A DNA stretch of 64,000 nucleotides from Plectosphaerella cucumerina (taxonomy: Eukaryota; Ascomycota; Sordariomycetes; Glomerellales; Plectosphaerellaceae), in the NCBI GenBank assembly GCA_020746995.1, contig JAGPXD010000001.1:2480001-2544000 (forward strand). The letters are read 5' to 3'. A model generated the notes under the pieces. That model worked only from the letters and a program-made list of their open reading frames with translations, had not been told where the DNA came from and searched no databases. This document shows positions 46,731 through 56,906 of this stretch, piece after piece. The translations under genes were made by a program, and so were the position numbers. Every line of letters starts with the position of its first letter. The first letter of the stretch is position 1.

Positions 46731-47951
46731 GATGACTTCCTGCAGGCCTGCAAGACGGCTTGGAATCGATGGCTAGATTGATTAGACCGAATAGATGGTA
46801 TGACATTGTGATGGCGATAGCTTCAAGGCTTAGATTGTAGACGGAGTTGGCAAGACTTGTACCAACTGTCGGCTTGGAACCGAAAGGGGGGTGAAGGCTT
46901 GTGTGGGTGGTGGGAAAAAGTATTCCCAAGTCCACCTGGTGGTTGAAGTATGGGAGGCGGAGATGATGAGGGAATGGATAGAGAATGAGAGGAGTGTGAG
47001 AGTAGGGTAGTTGGAAAGGATAGAGAGGAAGGGGGAAGGGAGAATGAGAGGAGGGTGAGAGTGGTATAGTTGGAAAAGTTGAAGGGGGAGGGGAGAGTTG
47101 AAGGTAGGGACGATGGCGGAAGGGAAAAAGTGGCAGGAGGATCAGATGCTAATGAATCTGAGAAGATTGGATAGCCTCCTTCCTTGAGTTTGACGGTCTC
47201 AAGAAGGCAGGATATCGGGAAACTTCCAAAAATGGGAAATCCCAAGAAGGAAAATGGAGAGTAGATCTGAAGAGAAGGTGCGGCGTGTAGATCCGCAAGG
47301 AAAGATCCAAAGAGAAAGAACCCGGGAAGAGGGATTCTGTGAGAGGCCGAAGAAGGGGTGTTACTTGGGCCAGGGAAAGAGCCTGTAAGTGGAAACGGCG
47401 GAAGTGGTTTGTGCAGAGAAAATCCCAGGCATTCCCAGTGGATGGTCTGGGGCCTGAGGTATTGTTGAGGTTAGGCGGAAAGACTCATGGCTTGCGGATA
47501 GTAAGGGTAGGTTTCTGCGGATACCTGTGAGAATATCAAAGCCCCCAAACTCAAGGTGTGTTTAGATGGACTCAGAGTTGAGGCCAAGAAGAGATAGTGC
47601 GAACGGGTGTGTGGATGTGTGGGGGTTCCGCCAGACGTATCTTGCCGTAGTTGCAGAGGATGTTGCCTGAGTCGAGGCGGATATCGCTGAGTTGTGATGG
47701 ATGCCACCGACTCGCGGTTGTCGTTGACGAGTTACTCCAAATGCAGGGTCTTATATGCAAGGCCCAGCCTCACATCCACGGTACCTGGCGTAGAAAGGAG
47801 GAACCTGGAAGGCATTGATTCAGGGATAAGCAAGGCAAGGCAGGTCCGGACTTTCCATTTCCAAGAAAGACACTCACTTCAGATGGACTTCAGGTGTTCG
47901 TAAGAGATCATACATCCTATCATCATTTTACCCCTTTCCTGCTCGCCTGCC
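46731..47951. other. Intergenic, 1.2 kb, purine-rich on the plus strand
   Basis: Upstream of the acidic-protein gene the minus strand is pyrimidine-rich. A 59-bp purine block is duplicated at about 46981-47098. The HmgA 3' flank occupies the distal end. No gene is called. Confidence 0.55.
46981..47098. repeat. Imperfect 59-bp purine-rich tandem duplication
   Basis: GAGAATGAGAGGAG recurs at 46981 and 47040, each copy followed by GTGAGAGT, TAGTTGGAAA and a GGGGGA run. Copies differ at scattered bases. Confidence 0.75.
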
Positions 47952-49408
47952 TTACTTCAACAGATGTCCCTCCGTATCAACACCCTCCGGCCTCTTCCAA
48001 TGCACCGGAACACCACCCCAGCTCTCCTCCGAATACTTCTGCTGCACCTTCTGGCACGTCCGCAGCCCCCACTCCGTAACACCAACCATAGCACACGTCT
48101 CAAACATGAAAGCGCAGCTTCCCTCCCCAACCTTTGCCGGCTTCAGCTCCGCATTCCGAGCGCCCTCACTGCTTTCTGCGTCCGGGCCGTGGCCGCTCAT
48201 GGTGTTGTGCAGGCTAGCTCCGCCGGGGACGAAACCGCCCTTTCCGCCCTTTTTGGCGTCGTAGCCGCCGGTGATGAGACCCATGAACTCGCTCATGGTG
48301 TTGCGGTGGTAATAAGGCGGACGGAAGGTTCCCTCTGCTACGAGCCAGCGGGGCGGGAAGATGACGAAGTCGGCAATGGCTGTGCCGGGGACGCCAGAAG
48401 GGGCGGAGAGGACGGTGAAGATGCTAGGGTCTGGGTGGTCGTAGGAGATTGTGCCGATGGTGTTGAAGCGGCCCAGGTCGTACTTAACGGGGTAGTAGTT
48501 ACCATGCCAGGCGACGACGTCGAAGGGTGTGTGCGACTGGACCGTCTGGAAGAGGTCGTTGTTGAACTTCACCGTGACGGTGTAGGATCCTGAGCCGTCC
48601 TGGGCGGTGGCGCCAAAGTCCTCGGAGAAGGAGGCGACGGGGGCCTGGAAGTCGCGGGGGTTGGCGAGGCCGTCGGTGCCGATGGGGCCGAGCTCGGGGA
48701 GGTTGAAGTGGCCCTGGTACAGCTCGAGGGCGTAGCCGCGGGCGGGGCCGGAGGGCAGGGAGACGTGGTACTTGATACCGCGGGGGATGACGCAGATCTC
48801 CATGGGGCGGACGAGCAGCCAGCCCAGTTCGGTCCTGATGTCGAGGGGCCCCTCTTGCGGAACGATGAGCAGGTCGCCGTCGGCAGAGTAGTATGCCGAG
48901 TTATCGGGCATGCTCTTGCCCGCGGCGTAGACGTACATGCCGATGCCCTGCTTGAGGGTGGGTTCTCCGGCCCCGGCGACGAGGTGCTGGCCCGTTACGA
49001 AGTCGAGGTCGCGGGACTTGTCATGGTCGAAGGGGTCCCATCGCAGCTGATTGGGGATGTAGTGCAGCTTGGAGGCGTCTGTTCCGTTGTGGCGTTTCGC
49101 GGCTTCTCCGAAGGGCGGGTGGGTGCATGAGGGGAGGATTCTGTAGAGCCAGGCCTGCTTGTTGTCGTGTCGGGGGGCTGTGAAGGCGGTGCCGGACAGC
49201 TTTTCGGCGTAGAGACCGTGAGGTGCCTGCTGAGGGGCGTTCTGGCCGATTGGGAGGGAGTCGGGGACGGCTTCGGAGCTGTTGGGAGCAGTCGCGGTCA
49301 GCGGGAGGCAAGGGGGCAGAGACGGAGGCGGAGGACGTACTGGAGGTGTGAGTTGAAGCCGGTCTGGTACTGGTACTTCTCCTTGAAGTCGAAAGTGGTG
49401 ACGGGCAT
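47952..49408 (-). CDS. hmgA: Homogentisate 1,2-dioxygenase
   Basis: Exons 49408-49341 and 49278-47952 (intron 62 nt) give 464 aa. The N-terminus reads MPVTTFDFKEKYQYQTGFNS, then SEAVPDSLPIGQN, APHGLYAEKLSGTAFTAPR and ADGDLLIVPQEG. Iron ligands are in YYHRNTMSEFMGL (the H..E pair) and in the NTMSGHGPDA segment. The enzyme opens the ring of homogentisate to maleylacetoacetate in tyrosine and phenylalanine catabolism. Its usual partners fahA and maiA, clustered with it in some Aspergillus species, are not in this window. The length is usual for fungal HmgA. Confidence 0.96.
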
Positions 49409-50508
49409 GATGGCGATGATTGTCCGACGTCAGTTGGAGGTCAATCGGGGGCCTGCGTGCCTGGTCTGCTGGGCGGATGGGCGAGGTGTGGTTGCTGCAA
49501 TGGATGGTCTAAAGACATTTCGACGACAAGCTGGTACTAATAGGTGTGCCGTGTTCCAACGGTTTCGGGATGATGTCGACGTCTTACGGTGCTTCAGCAA
49601 AGCCGAAGGGATTCCGCGCCTGGCTCTGGCTCTGGGCTCAGCACAAAAGCGAAGCCTGCCGACAATAGCCGGGCGCGGCGGCAGCTTGCGGCACAGTGTG
49701 GGTCGTGCTGTCGCGACACTAGACGGGCGTGCTGTGACTTTGATTCCGAGTCCGATTCCGCACACAGGTCCTGTCACAACTCGAAAGGTCAAGGCCGGTC
49801 GACCCGGACGCCGCTTCAACAATAGTCCGCCATCCGCCACCCGAATCGTCTGAGTGGGATAAGGCTGAACAACATGAAGTGGCAACAAATATCCAGCCGT
49901 AGTCTGCATCTCGAAGCATTCCAAACACTCGGCGAGCACCAGCCAGATAGCTATTTATATCGAGGTGTGCCGTACCTCGTGAAACAAACAGTGACCCCAG
50001 CCTGTAGCACTCGATTACCCCGCCGTTGCACCGTTGCTCAACCCCGCAACTGAACGACGATCGCGTGCGACTTGCATCACCAGCACTGTACAACATCGTC
50101 CAGGCCTCGACATTCATCCAGCAACAAACAAATACCACCATCGGTTTCATATTCGGCAGCCAATCTGTTTGTATTTGGGCAAGGCAGCACAGCCTCCCCA
50201 TCCGATAGGACAGACCTTGTCAGCCATATGAATACAATCCTACGCAGACAATCCTAGTGCGAACATGGAGCCTGCGCAAACGGGATGGCCCGTTTGCGCA
50301 GCGCTCGAGTACATGAGCTCGAAGCTCACGCCGCCCCTGAAAACCAGCCATCCCCGAGTCCACGATTGATTTTCCTCGCCATCCCCTGGATAGCGTCAAA
50401 CACCCAGATCCGTTTTTTCCTTTTCGCCGTACGAAAGTGCCGAAGTGAGGTGAGGTGAGTGAGCGAGGCGCGAAGCAAGAGGATGACAAGAGGCGGGAGG
50501 GAGCGCGT
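49409..50508. other. Intergenic, 1.1 kb, HmgA promoter and DUF6699-gene 3' flank
   Basis: Contains a perfect 12-bp inverted repeat with a 4-base loop at 50273-50300, listed separately. No gene was seen. Confidence 0.55.
50273..50300. repeat. Perfect 12-bp inverted repeat (stem-loop)
   Basis: TGCGCAAACGGG at 50273-50284 and CCCGTTTGCGCA at 50289-50300 are exact reverse complements separated by ATGG. It lies 209-236 bp after the DUF6699-gene stop and 865 bp before the HmgA start. Confidence 0.9.
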
Positions 50509-51262
50509 TTACTCCTCATCGCCGCCCTTGTTCTTCTTCTTCTTCTTGCCGCCGCCACCGCCGCCGCCTGAGCCTACGGCTGGGTTCTTGGCCAGGTGTA
50601 CAACCAGTCGGGTCCAGGACTCCTCCTTGTCCCACTCGAAGCCCTTCAGGTATGGGTTGTCCAGCTCATCGTCAGCCTGTCGCGGTCAGCGCTCTGTGCG
50701 AATGTGTGCGTGAGGTCAAGTAGCAGATGAGACGCACCTTCTTCTTGTACGCCTTGTAGATGGCGTCCAGGGCGTCCTTGATGGTGACGCCTCGGAGGTT
50801 CCGTGCGGTGACCTCCATGCCCAATGGGAAGTGGAGGTCGATCCTCTTCACTGGGGGTTTCGTCAGGTGCAGCGAGAGGATCTCCTTGTCCTCAACCGTG
50901 GATGAAGACGTGTTGATCTTCCTGTTGCAGGGGTAAGGGGCACGGGTCAGCTCCTGATGGGAGGTCCGAGGTGTGAGGGGTCACGAGAGCATCGCTTACC
51001 ATCCGGTCCTTTGCGTCTCGGGTGCGAGCTCAAGCTCAGTCTTTGATGCTTCTGAGGAGGGGGCATACTATTAGTCGCCTACATCCAACCCAGCATCCGA
51101 GCCTCCCGGAGCGGAGAATCGAATCAAGGTGCGAGTAAACATACCGAGGTCGTTGATGTTATACACTCCAGGCACGCTGGAGCTTGCGCGCTTGGTCTTG
51201 GCCGGGGGCGACGAGGACAGGCCTCCGACGGCAGAGTCGACCTTGGAAAGTGGTTCCGTCAT
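50509..51262 (-). CDS. DUF6699-like conserved fungal protein
   Basis: Exons 51262-51145, 51051-51000, 50921-50738 and 50676-50509 give 173 aa. The core KPPVKRIDLHFPLGMEVTAR, NLRGVTIKDALDAIYKAYKK and NPYLKGFEWDKEESWTRLVV is a conserved fungal domain of unknown function. I associate it with DUF6699. The N-terminus is disordered and Ser-rich. The C-terminus has seven glycines and a lysine run (GGKKKKKNKGG), perhaps for nucleic-acid or nuclear contacts. Intron 1 needs the acceptor at 51053-51052, because the earlier AG would bring a stop. No function is proposed. Confidence 0.82.
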
Positions 51263-54200
51263 GGTGAGATTGGTGTGAGAGATTGGTCTGCTAGGTGCAG
51301 ACGGGCGCAATGAGCGGGGTAGAGGGGATGAATAGGTAGCTGAGCTTCTACGGAGCTATGGTGAGCTATCAATTGCCTCGAGGAGGGTCCTGGTGACTCC
51401 GTAGATATGTCCAGGTGGGATCAGGGCATACCTTAGGTATTGTGAGCTGAACTGTAGGCTTGATGGTGATGTCGGAGGAGAGAAGGAGGAGAAGGAAGGA
51501 GGGGGGAGGATGGGAGCTTAAGAAGCAGAAGGTGAGACAGGAGGAGGGGGAGGGGCAAGGGCAATGGACCTGGCCCGGGTGCGGTGGTGCTACTACGTGA
51601 CTGGCTCGATGTGAGATCACCCGACTCGTTCATCCATGCCTCGGGCAGGTCGCTTTGATGGACAAGGGCGCGCTACCTGCAACTTTACAGTTCGAGTACG
51701 TACCGCCGACCTCCGCCCAGCTGATCGACGAGTGCCTGAGGAGGCGGGGTTCATCAAGGTGAGTTGAGATGGGCCATGATCAGGCACAATCACGGCACTG
51801 GCGGATTGGGCAATCAAGTTGATACCCTTGGGATACCGTGACCGAGAGCTTTGCGAGTTCTGGATGCTCGCCAATCTAGGGTCCAAGAGGCGGGCATACC
51901 TACTAGTGTCCATCCAGATGCGATGTGCGGCATCGTCAGCCGTCCCGTACCTGGTACCTTGTGCCGCGGGGAAGGTGGCAGGGCGGGTGCCTGTCGACCC
52001 AGGACGTCATCATGAGATGCATCGATTCCCGGCGGCCCGGGAAAGCTGTCACAACTAGGGGAGCTTGGTGATGCCATGAGGTTTCCCATCTCTCATTGCC
52101 ATGTTCGAGCTGTTCAATGCCACCCGCCTTCATCACTCAAGCTGAGTGAGTAGAGGAGGGGGGGGGGGAAGGGAGCTGGCTGCCTCGGTCGGGGGGCACC
52201 ATTCTGCCGTGAGGAGAAGCAGGTCACCCGATCGACATGGTGGTGGTCGCGAGTTTGTACTCAACGCCGACAACATCGAACGACGACAAGTCACGGATGG
52301 CCTTGGATGAAGTGAGGTGATACATGCGCAATAACGCCCGATACCTCCGCAGGAAGCTATGGCCCCGCCCCCCCACTGGCATTGGCACTGGCACTGCGCC
52401 GGGGCAGCTTCCCGCCCCCGGCCTGCAGCAAGAGCTTCAAAGGGGACCAACCCCCCAGCAACAGCAGCAGTGGTGAGTTAGCCCACCACGTCACGCCACT
52501 GGCGAGCTGCGTCAAGCAGCGTTCCAGGCACCGCCCTTCCGAGCATCCCCCGCTGAGAGGAGGAAACGCTTTCGTCAGACGCGGGCGGGGTTACGCTCCC
52601 TGTCGGCCAATCATGCCACCGGCTCGGATGGTTGCCAGACGATCGCGTGACTCCAGCTCTGCTGATGCGGCGCGCCGGTCGTACCGGATGGGACACTGAG
52701 CTGCGCAAGACGTCACGTGGACCCGCTTTCTCATGCGCCCACGGCATAACGGGACCCGCTGCGCCCCTTTCCTCTGCGTCTTATCTCTTATCGTCCTCGG
52801 CAGCCACCTTGGGCGAGTCTGGGGTAAAATCCGGGGGAATCCACCGCCCCGCTTGACCACGTGCCTGAGCACACAGAAGCACACGTGATTTTCTCAGCCA
52901 GAGTTAGGTAAGCTTGGTGTTTTGGACTTTTCTGTTTCTTGCCAATCCAATGCCTACACTGATTTTTTGATCAGCTTAGTACTCGATCTTCCCGTTGTGA
53001 GGGAACGCCATTTCGGTGCCGATATTGACCATTGGACATATTTGCGGATCTTCAGCTTTTTGACGGCCATTGCCAGTGCAGAATTCTATCGACATCGCCG
53101 TTGAACACTTTGACGAGCAGTATCAGACCTTCTGAGATGTTGCAGTTCAACGAACAACCAAGTCTTCCCTCAAGAAGCAATGCTGCTGGCAAGGTTGCCA
53201 AGCGAAATTTCTCAGGCTGACATTGACAAAGGATGCTGTCGCAGTCTGACTCGTCTTTGTTCGATAGCCGCCCACGAGACCAAAAGACAAGCAGCTATTG
53301 ACATGATCCGGGGAGCAAATCACGAATATGTCAAGTTTGTCAGCCATCGAACGACCTCTCTCGCCAGATGGCGCCGGGGACAATGGACGGCGGCCTCGAG
53401 GCCGATGGCCGAAGCCTGGCGCCGACCTCGGGACCGGATGGCCCACTCCGGGCGGACAGATGCCCGGCAGAATGGGGAAGGTCTCCCGACATCCGGCCGG
53501 GCCTCGGGCGGCGATCCCTCAATCCGGCTTGTCAAGCGCAGTCCGCAGTTGTCTCGCCCTTGCATTCGTCACCATCTTCTTGGACCGAAGTCGATCGCTT
53601 CGTCTCGACGTCGAAGATGCGAAGCTGATCACTTGGCAACGAGTGCTGTTGTCGAATCGCCATTAATATTTGGAATAAGGAAGCTGAAGTCGAACTCAGC
53701 ACACCTGGGCAGTTCACACTGCAGCTCTTTGCTACTCGGTTTGTAATCAGTCGCTGGCACAGCCCCAAATTGTCCCAGGAAGACTGCTTCCCGCCGCCTG
53801 CATGAAGCTATTCTGCGAGCAGTCATGAGTCGAGCTGCTGTGGGGAAAGTCGCTCGTCAGTGCATCCGCGCATTGCGTGATCGTCGTCATCGACACCCTT
53901 CGGGAGCCCGTCTTATCGGCTCACACGAGATGGCCGGCGCGGTAGATCGATCGCGTGATTGCACGCCATCACCCGTGAGGACCACTCGCAGTACAGTGCC
54001 ATGCACGACGCGATTAGCAGCGGCCTTCGAGTGATAATCTTCCACCACCATCAACCCCTCATCCCCGCACACATGGAGAGTTTCAACCTATTGCAGAAGC
54101 AGAAGGGCACTCGGACAGAGCCCGGAGAGCGTGATACCACCCTTGCGAATATGACATTGCATGGCGGGCCCCGAGGCTCCGATGTCGAAGTCAGAGGAGC

Positions 54201-54374
54201 GGGAGAGGGGATATAAAAGCCATCGTGCGTGCTGGGAAGGATCCCGGCATCCGGCATCTGAACTGAGACCATCATCAGCCGCCACTATTCAACCCGAAAG
54301 CTGAAGCTAGACTAGCCAACTGGCAATACACTACCCACGCACTTCACGCATACCAACCCGCACACCTCACAGCC
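51263..54374. other. Intergenic, 3.1 kb, DUF6699-gene promoter and TauD promoter
   Basis: From 51.3 to 51.6 kb the minus strand is C/T-rich, a promoter for the DUF6699 gene. A run of eleven G lies at about 52158-52168. Open frames at 52.3-53.8 kb are without family resemblance. The last 160 bp hold a TATA box for the dioxygenase gene. Confidence 0.5.
54212..54219 (+). promoter_or_regulatory. TATA box of the TauD gene
   Basis: TATAAAAG lies 156-163 bp before the ATG at 54375 in otherwise GC-rich DNA, suggesting a regulated rather than housekeeping promoter. Confidence 0.6.
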
Positions 54375-55617
54375 ATGGCGCCCTCGGCAACCGAGACGGT
54401 CACCCTGGAGAAGCAGACGAAGAACCTGCGGCTGGACAGCAGCAACCCCTACAAGGAGCTCTCCCCCGTGTCCATCAAGAAGGACATCGAGACGAAGGGC
54501 GGCGAAGGCTTCGAGGCGGCCAAGGTGAGCACCGAACACTTCCCAAGGAGATAATAAGTGGCAGGCCTGACAGAAGTCGCAGTACCCCCATTACCTTCCC
54601 ACATGGAACCCTGAGCAGAAGTACCCCCCTCTGGAACCCTTTGAGCACCTCGAGCACGGCAAGGATGCCGACCCCAGCTTCCCCAACCTGCTCCCCTCAG
54701 CGGCCGAGGTGACACACCTGACGCCCACCATCGGCACCGAGGTCCGGGGCATTCAGCTCAGCGCCCTCAACAACGCCGGCAAGGACGAGCTCGCCCGCTT
54801 CGTGGCGGAGCGCAAGGTCGTCGCCTTCCGTGGCCAGGACTTTGCCGACCTCCCCATCGAAAAGGCCCTCGAGTTCGGCGGCTACTTCGGCCGGCATCAC
54901 ATCCACCCCACCTCCGGCTCGCCCGAGGGCGCTCCGGAGATCCACCTCGTGCACCGCGGCGCCAACGACCGGTCGGCCGAGGCCTTCTTCGAGACGCGCA
55001 CCAGCTCCGTCGCGTGGCACTCGGACGTCTCGTACGAGCAGCAGCCCCCCGGCACCACGTTCCTGTACATCCTCGACAAGCCCAGCACGGGCGGTGACAC
55101 GCTCTTCGCAAACGGCGTTGAGGCCTACAACAGGCTCAGCCCGCTGTTCAGGGAGAGGCTGCACGGTCTCAAGGCTGTTCACTCCGGCATCGAGCAGGTT
55201 GATGCCTCGGTCCGCAAGGGCAGCATCAAGAGGCGCGAGCCCGTCCGGAACGAGCACCCCATCGTGCGCACCCACCCCATCACGGGCGAGAAGGCCCTCT
55301 ACGTCAACCCTCAGTGTAAGTTCCAAACCCTGAAATACTTGCCCCTTTTCAGCATGCTAACCCCCGCAGTCACCCGCTCCATCGTCGGCCTCAAGGTGGA
55401 AGAGTCGGACGCCATCCTCAAGTTCCTCTACGAGCACATCGCCTGGGGCGCCGACTTCCAGGCCCGCGTCAAGTGGGAGGAGGGCACCGTGGTGGTCTGG
55501 GACAACCGCGTGACGCAGCACTCGGCCCTCGTCGACTGGCACAGCGGCGACAGGCGGCATCTCGCGCGCATCACGCCCCAGGCCGAGCGGCCCTACGAGA
55601 CGCCCTACCAGGCGTGA
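54375..55617 (+). CDS. TauD/TfdA-family 2-oxoglutarate-dependent dioxygenase
   Basis: Exons 54375-54524, 54574-55315 and 55370-55617 give 379 aa. The start is ATG in CAGCCATGGCG. The iron facial triad is His199-x-Asp201 (AWHSDVSY) and His348 (WDNRVTQHSA). The 2-oxoglutarate arginine is in RHLARITPQ near residue 364. FRGQDFADLP and FGRHHIHPTSGSPEG are also family-typical. Fungal relatives such as yeast Jlp1 release sulfite from sulfonates when sulfur is limiting. A Dal5-type permease follows on the same strand, which supports sulfonate or related substrate use. The family also attacks other acids, so the substrate is inferred. Confidence 0.93.
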
Positions 55618-56567
55618 GGCGGATGAGATGAGAGATGGAAGATGATCCGGGAAACGTGTACACGACCAGATGTAGCCAAGCTCAGAATGCATGACCAACA
55701 TATGAACACAATAAGACATTCCAACATCACCTGCGCCCGCACTATCATGACATCTCATGCGCCATCAAGCCACCATTTCCCAGCCTCGCCCGCCCGCGTG
55801 GGATCTCAAGCTGCAAGATGAGGCCCAGAAGGGTCCCTATGATGTGCTTCAAGGCCTCGCTTGCATGATCCCGCATCCTTTCAGCTTGACTCGACATAAT
55901 GACTCGTCAGCTCTCCGACATATACTCCGCCAGACCACCATCATTCTACGCGACGAACGAAAGAACATGCCCAGAGTCCCTGCATTGAGGGGATTTGTGC
56001 TCGAAAGAGAATACCTCCCGAGTGCCGGCCGAGGATCTGGGTTCCCGAGCTGGTGGGTCGCTTGCATCGCCGTGGTGTTCATTGGTCCGTCGCGCGTTGT
56101 CGCAATCGCATGGACCGGGTGACGCCATGCGTCCGCTCCCACGTTGGGTGGTGTTTTTTCCATAACGGCCTCGCTCATCGGCGCGCCGGTTTCTGGGCAC
56201 TGGGCAGTGTCGTCGGCAGAGGGTCTTTGAGGGTCCCGCCCGGGACTTGCCTCCGGGGGCAAAGGGAACCCCACGCCTGTTCCCCGAGTTGTGGCGGTAT
56301 TGATACCGGATATTCGAGGGGTGTTGTTCATGAGATGAGGATTCGAGCCATGTCCAATACTTGTAGCTACAGCAGCTGTTGACGACAGTATCAAGCATCT
56401 GTAAGAGACACCCCTCGGACCTCTCCCGACTCGCGAATCTGCAAGCATGTGAGATGTCGTTGCCATGCGTCGCATGTCAGAGGGGCCCATCCCGGGAAGG
56501 GTAGCAGCAGCAGCTTCTGCATGGTCCTCCCCCCCACGCCAGTACCATGACGGCTCCCAGCCCTCAA

Positions 56568-56590
56568 ATGGCGATGATGCTCATCGCCAT
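56568..56590. promoter_or_regulatory. Perfect palindrome in the permease promoter
   Basis: ATGGCGATGA and TCATCGCCAT are exact reverse complements around TGC. The centre TGA-N3-TCA resembles a spaced bZIP half-site pair. It lies about 317 bp before the permease ATG. Confidence 0.5.
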
Positions 56591-56729
56591 CCACCTGGGC
56601 CATTGCACCATCGATAACCACTCGGCATGCCACTGGCCCGCCGACACCGGCCAAAGAAGTCTCCTCAGGGCCCTCCTTGGCGGTCGTGGCGAGTGCTCGT
56701 CCCGGCAGACCGTTCACACACTTCCGGCG

Positions 56730-56736
56730 TATAAAT
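56730..56736 (+). promoter_or_regulatory. TATA box of the permease gene
   Basis: TATAAAT lies about 170 bp before the coding start and about 50 bp before a likely 5' UTR donor at 56783. Confidence 0.5.
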
Positions 56737-56906
56737 CGAGCATCTCCGCGCTCCCCGGAGATGGAAACGCCAAAAGTCACCCGTAAGCCTCTCAACTGTC
56801 CCCCCCTTTCCATCGTCTTTGGCGTAGTGACCTCCTTTCCATTGGCCGCCCTCCCCCCTTTACCCTGTGCGACCATCAGGTGCCCCAGACGGCCCGTCCC
56901 GAAGCA

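Larger units (their letters stand above)
55618..56906. other. Intergenic, 1.3 kb, TauD 3' flank and permease promoter
   Basis: Holds a 10-bp-arm palindrome at 56568-56590 and a TATA box at 56730-56736. A donor GTAAGC at 56783 and an acceptor ATCAG at 56878-56879 suggest a 5' UTR intron. An upstream ATG at 56760 would not join in frame. Confidence 0.55.

Noticed and set aside
51053..51144. Earlier acceptor for intron 1 of the DUF6699 gene
   Set aside because: Using the AG just before TATGCCCC brings an in-frame TGA after about ten codons; the later CTCAG acceptor keeps the frame open.
53180..53746. 188-codon plus-strand open frame in the TauD upstream region
   Set aside because: No familiar domain, Arg/Ser-rich random-like composition, overlapping antisense frames of similar length.
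56760..56782. ATG at 56760 as start of the permease
   Set aside because: Its exon would end in phase 1 at the GTAAGC donor and does not join the phase-0 acceptor at 56880, so the coding start is placed at 56907.
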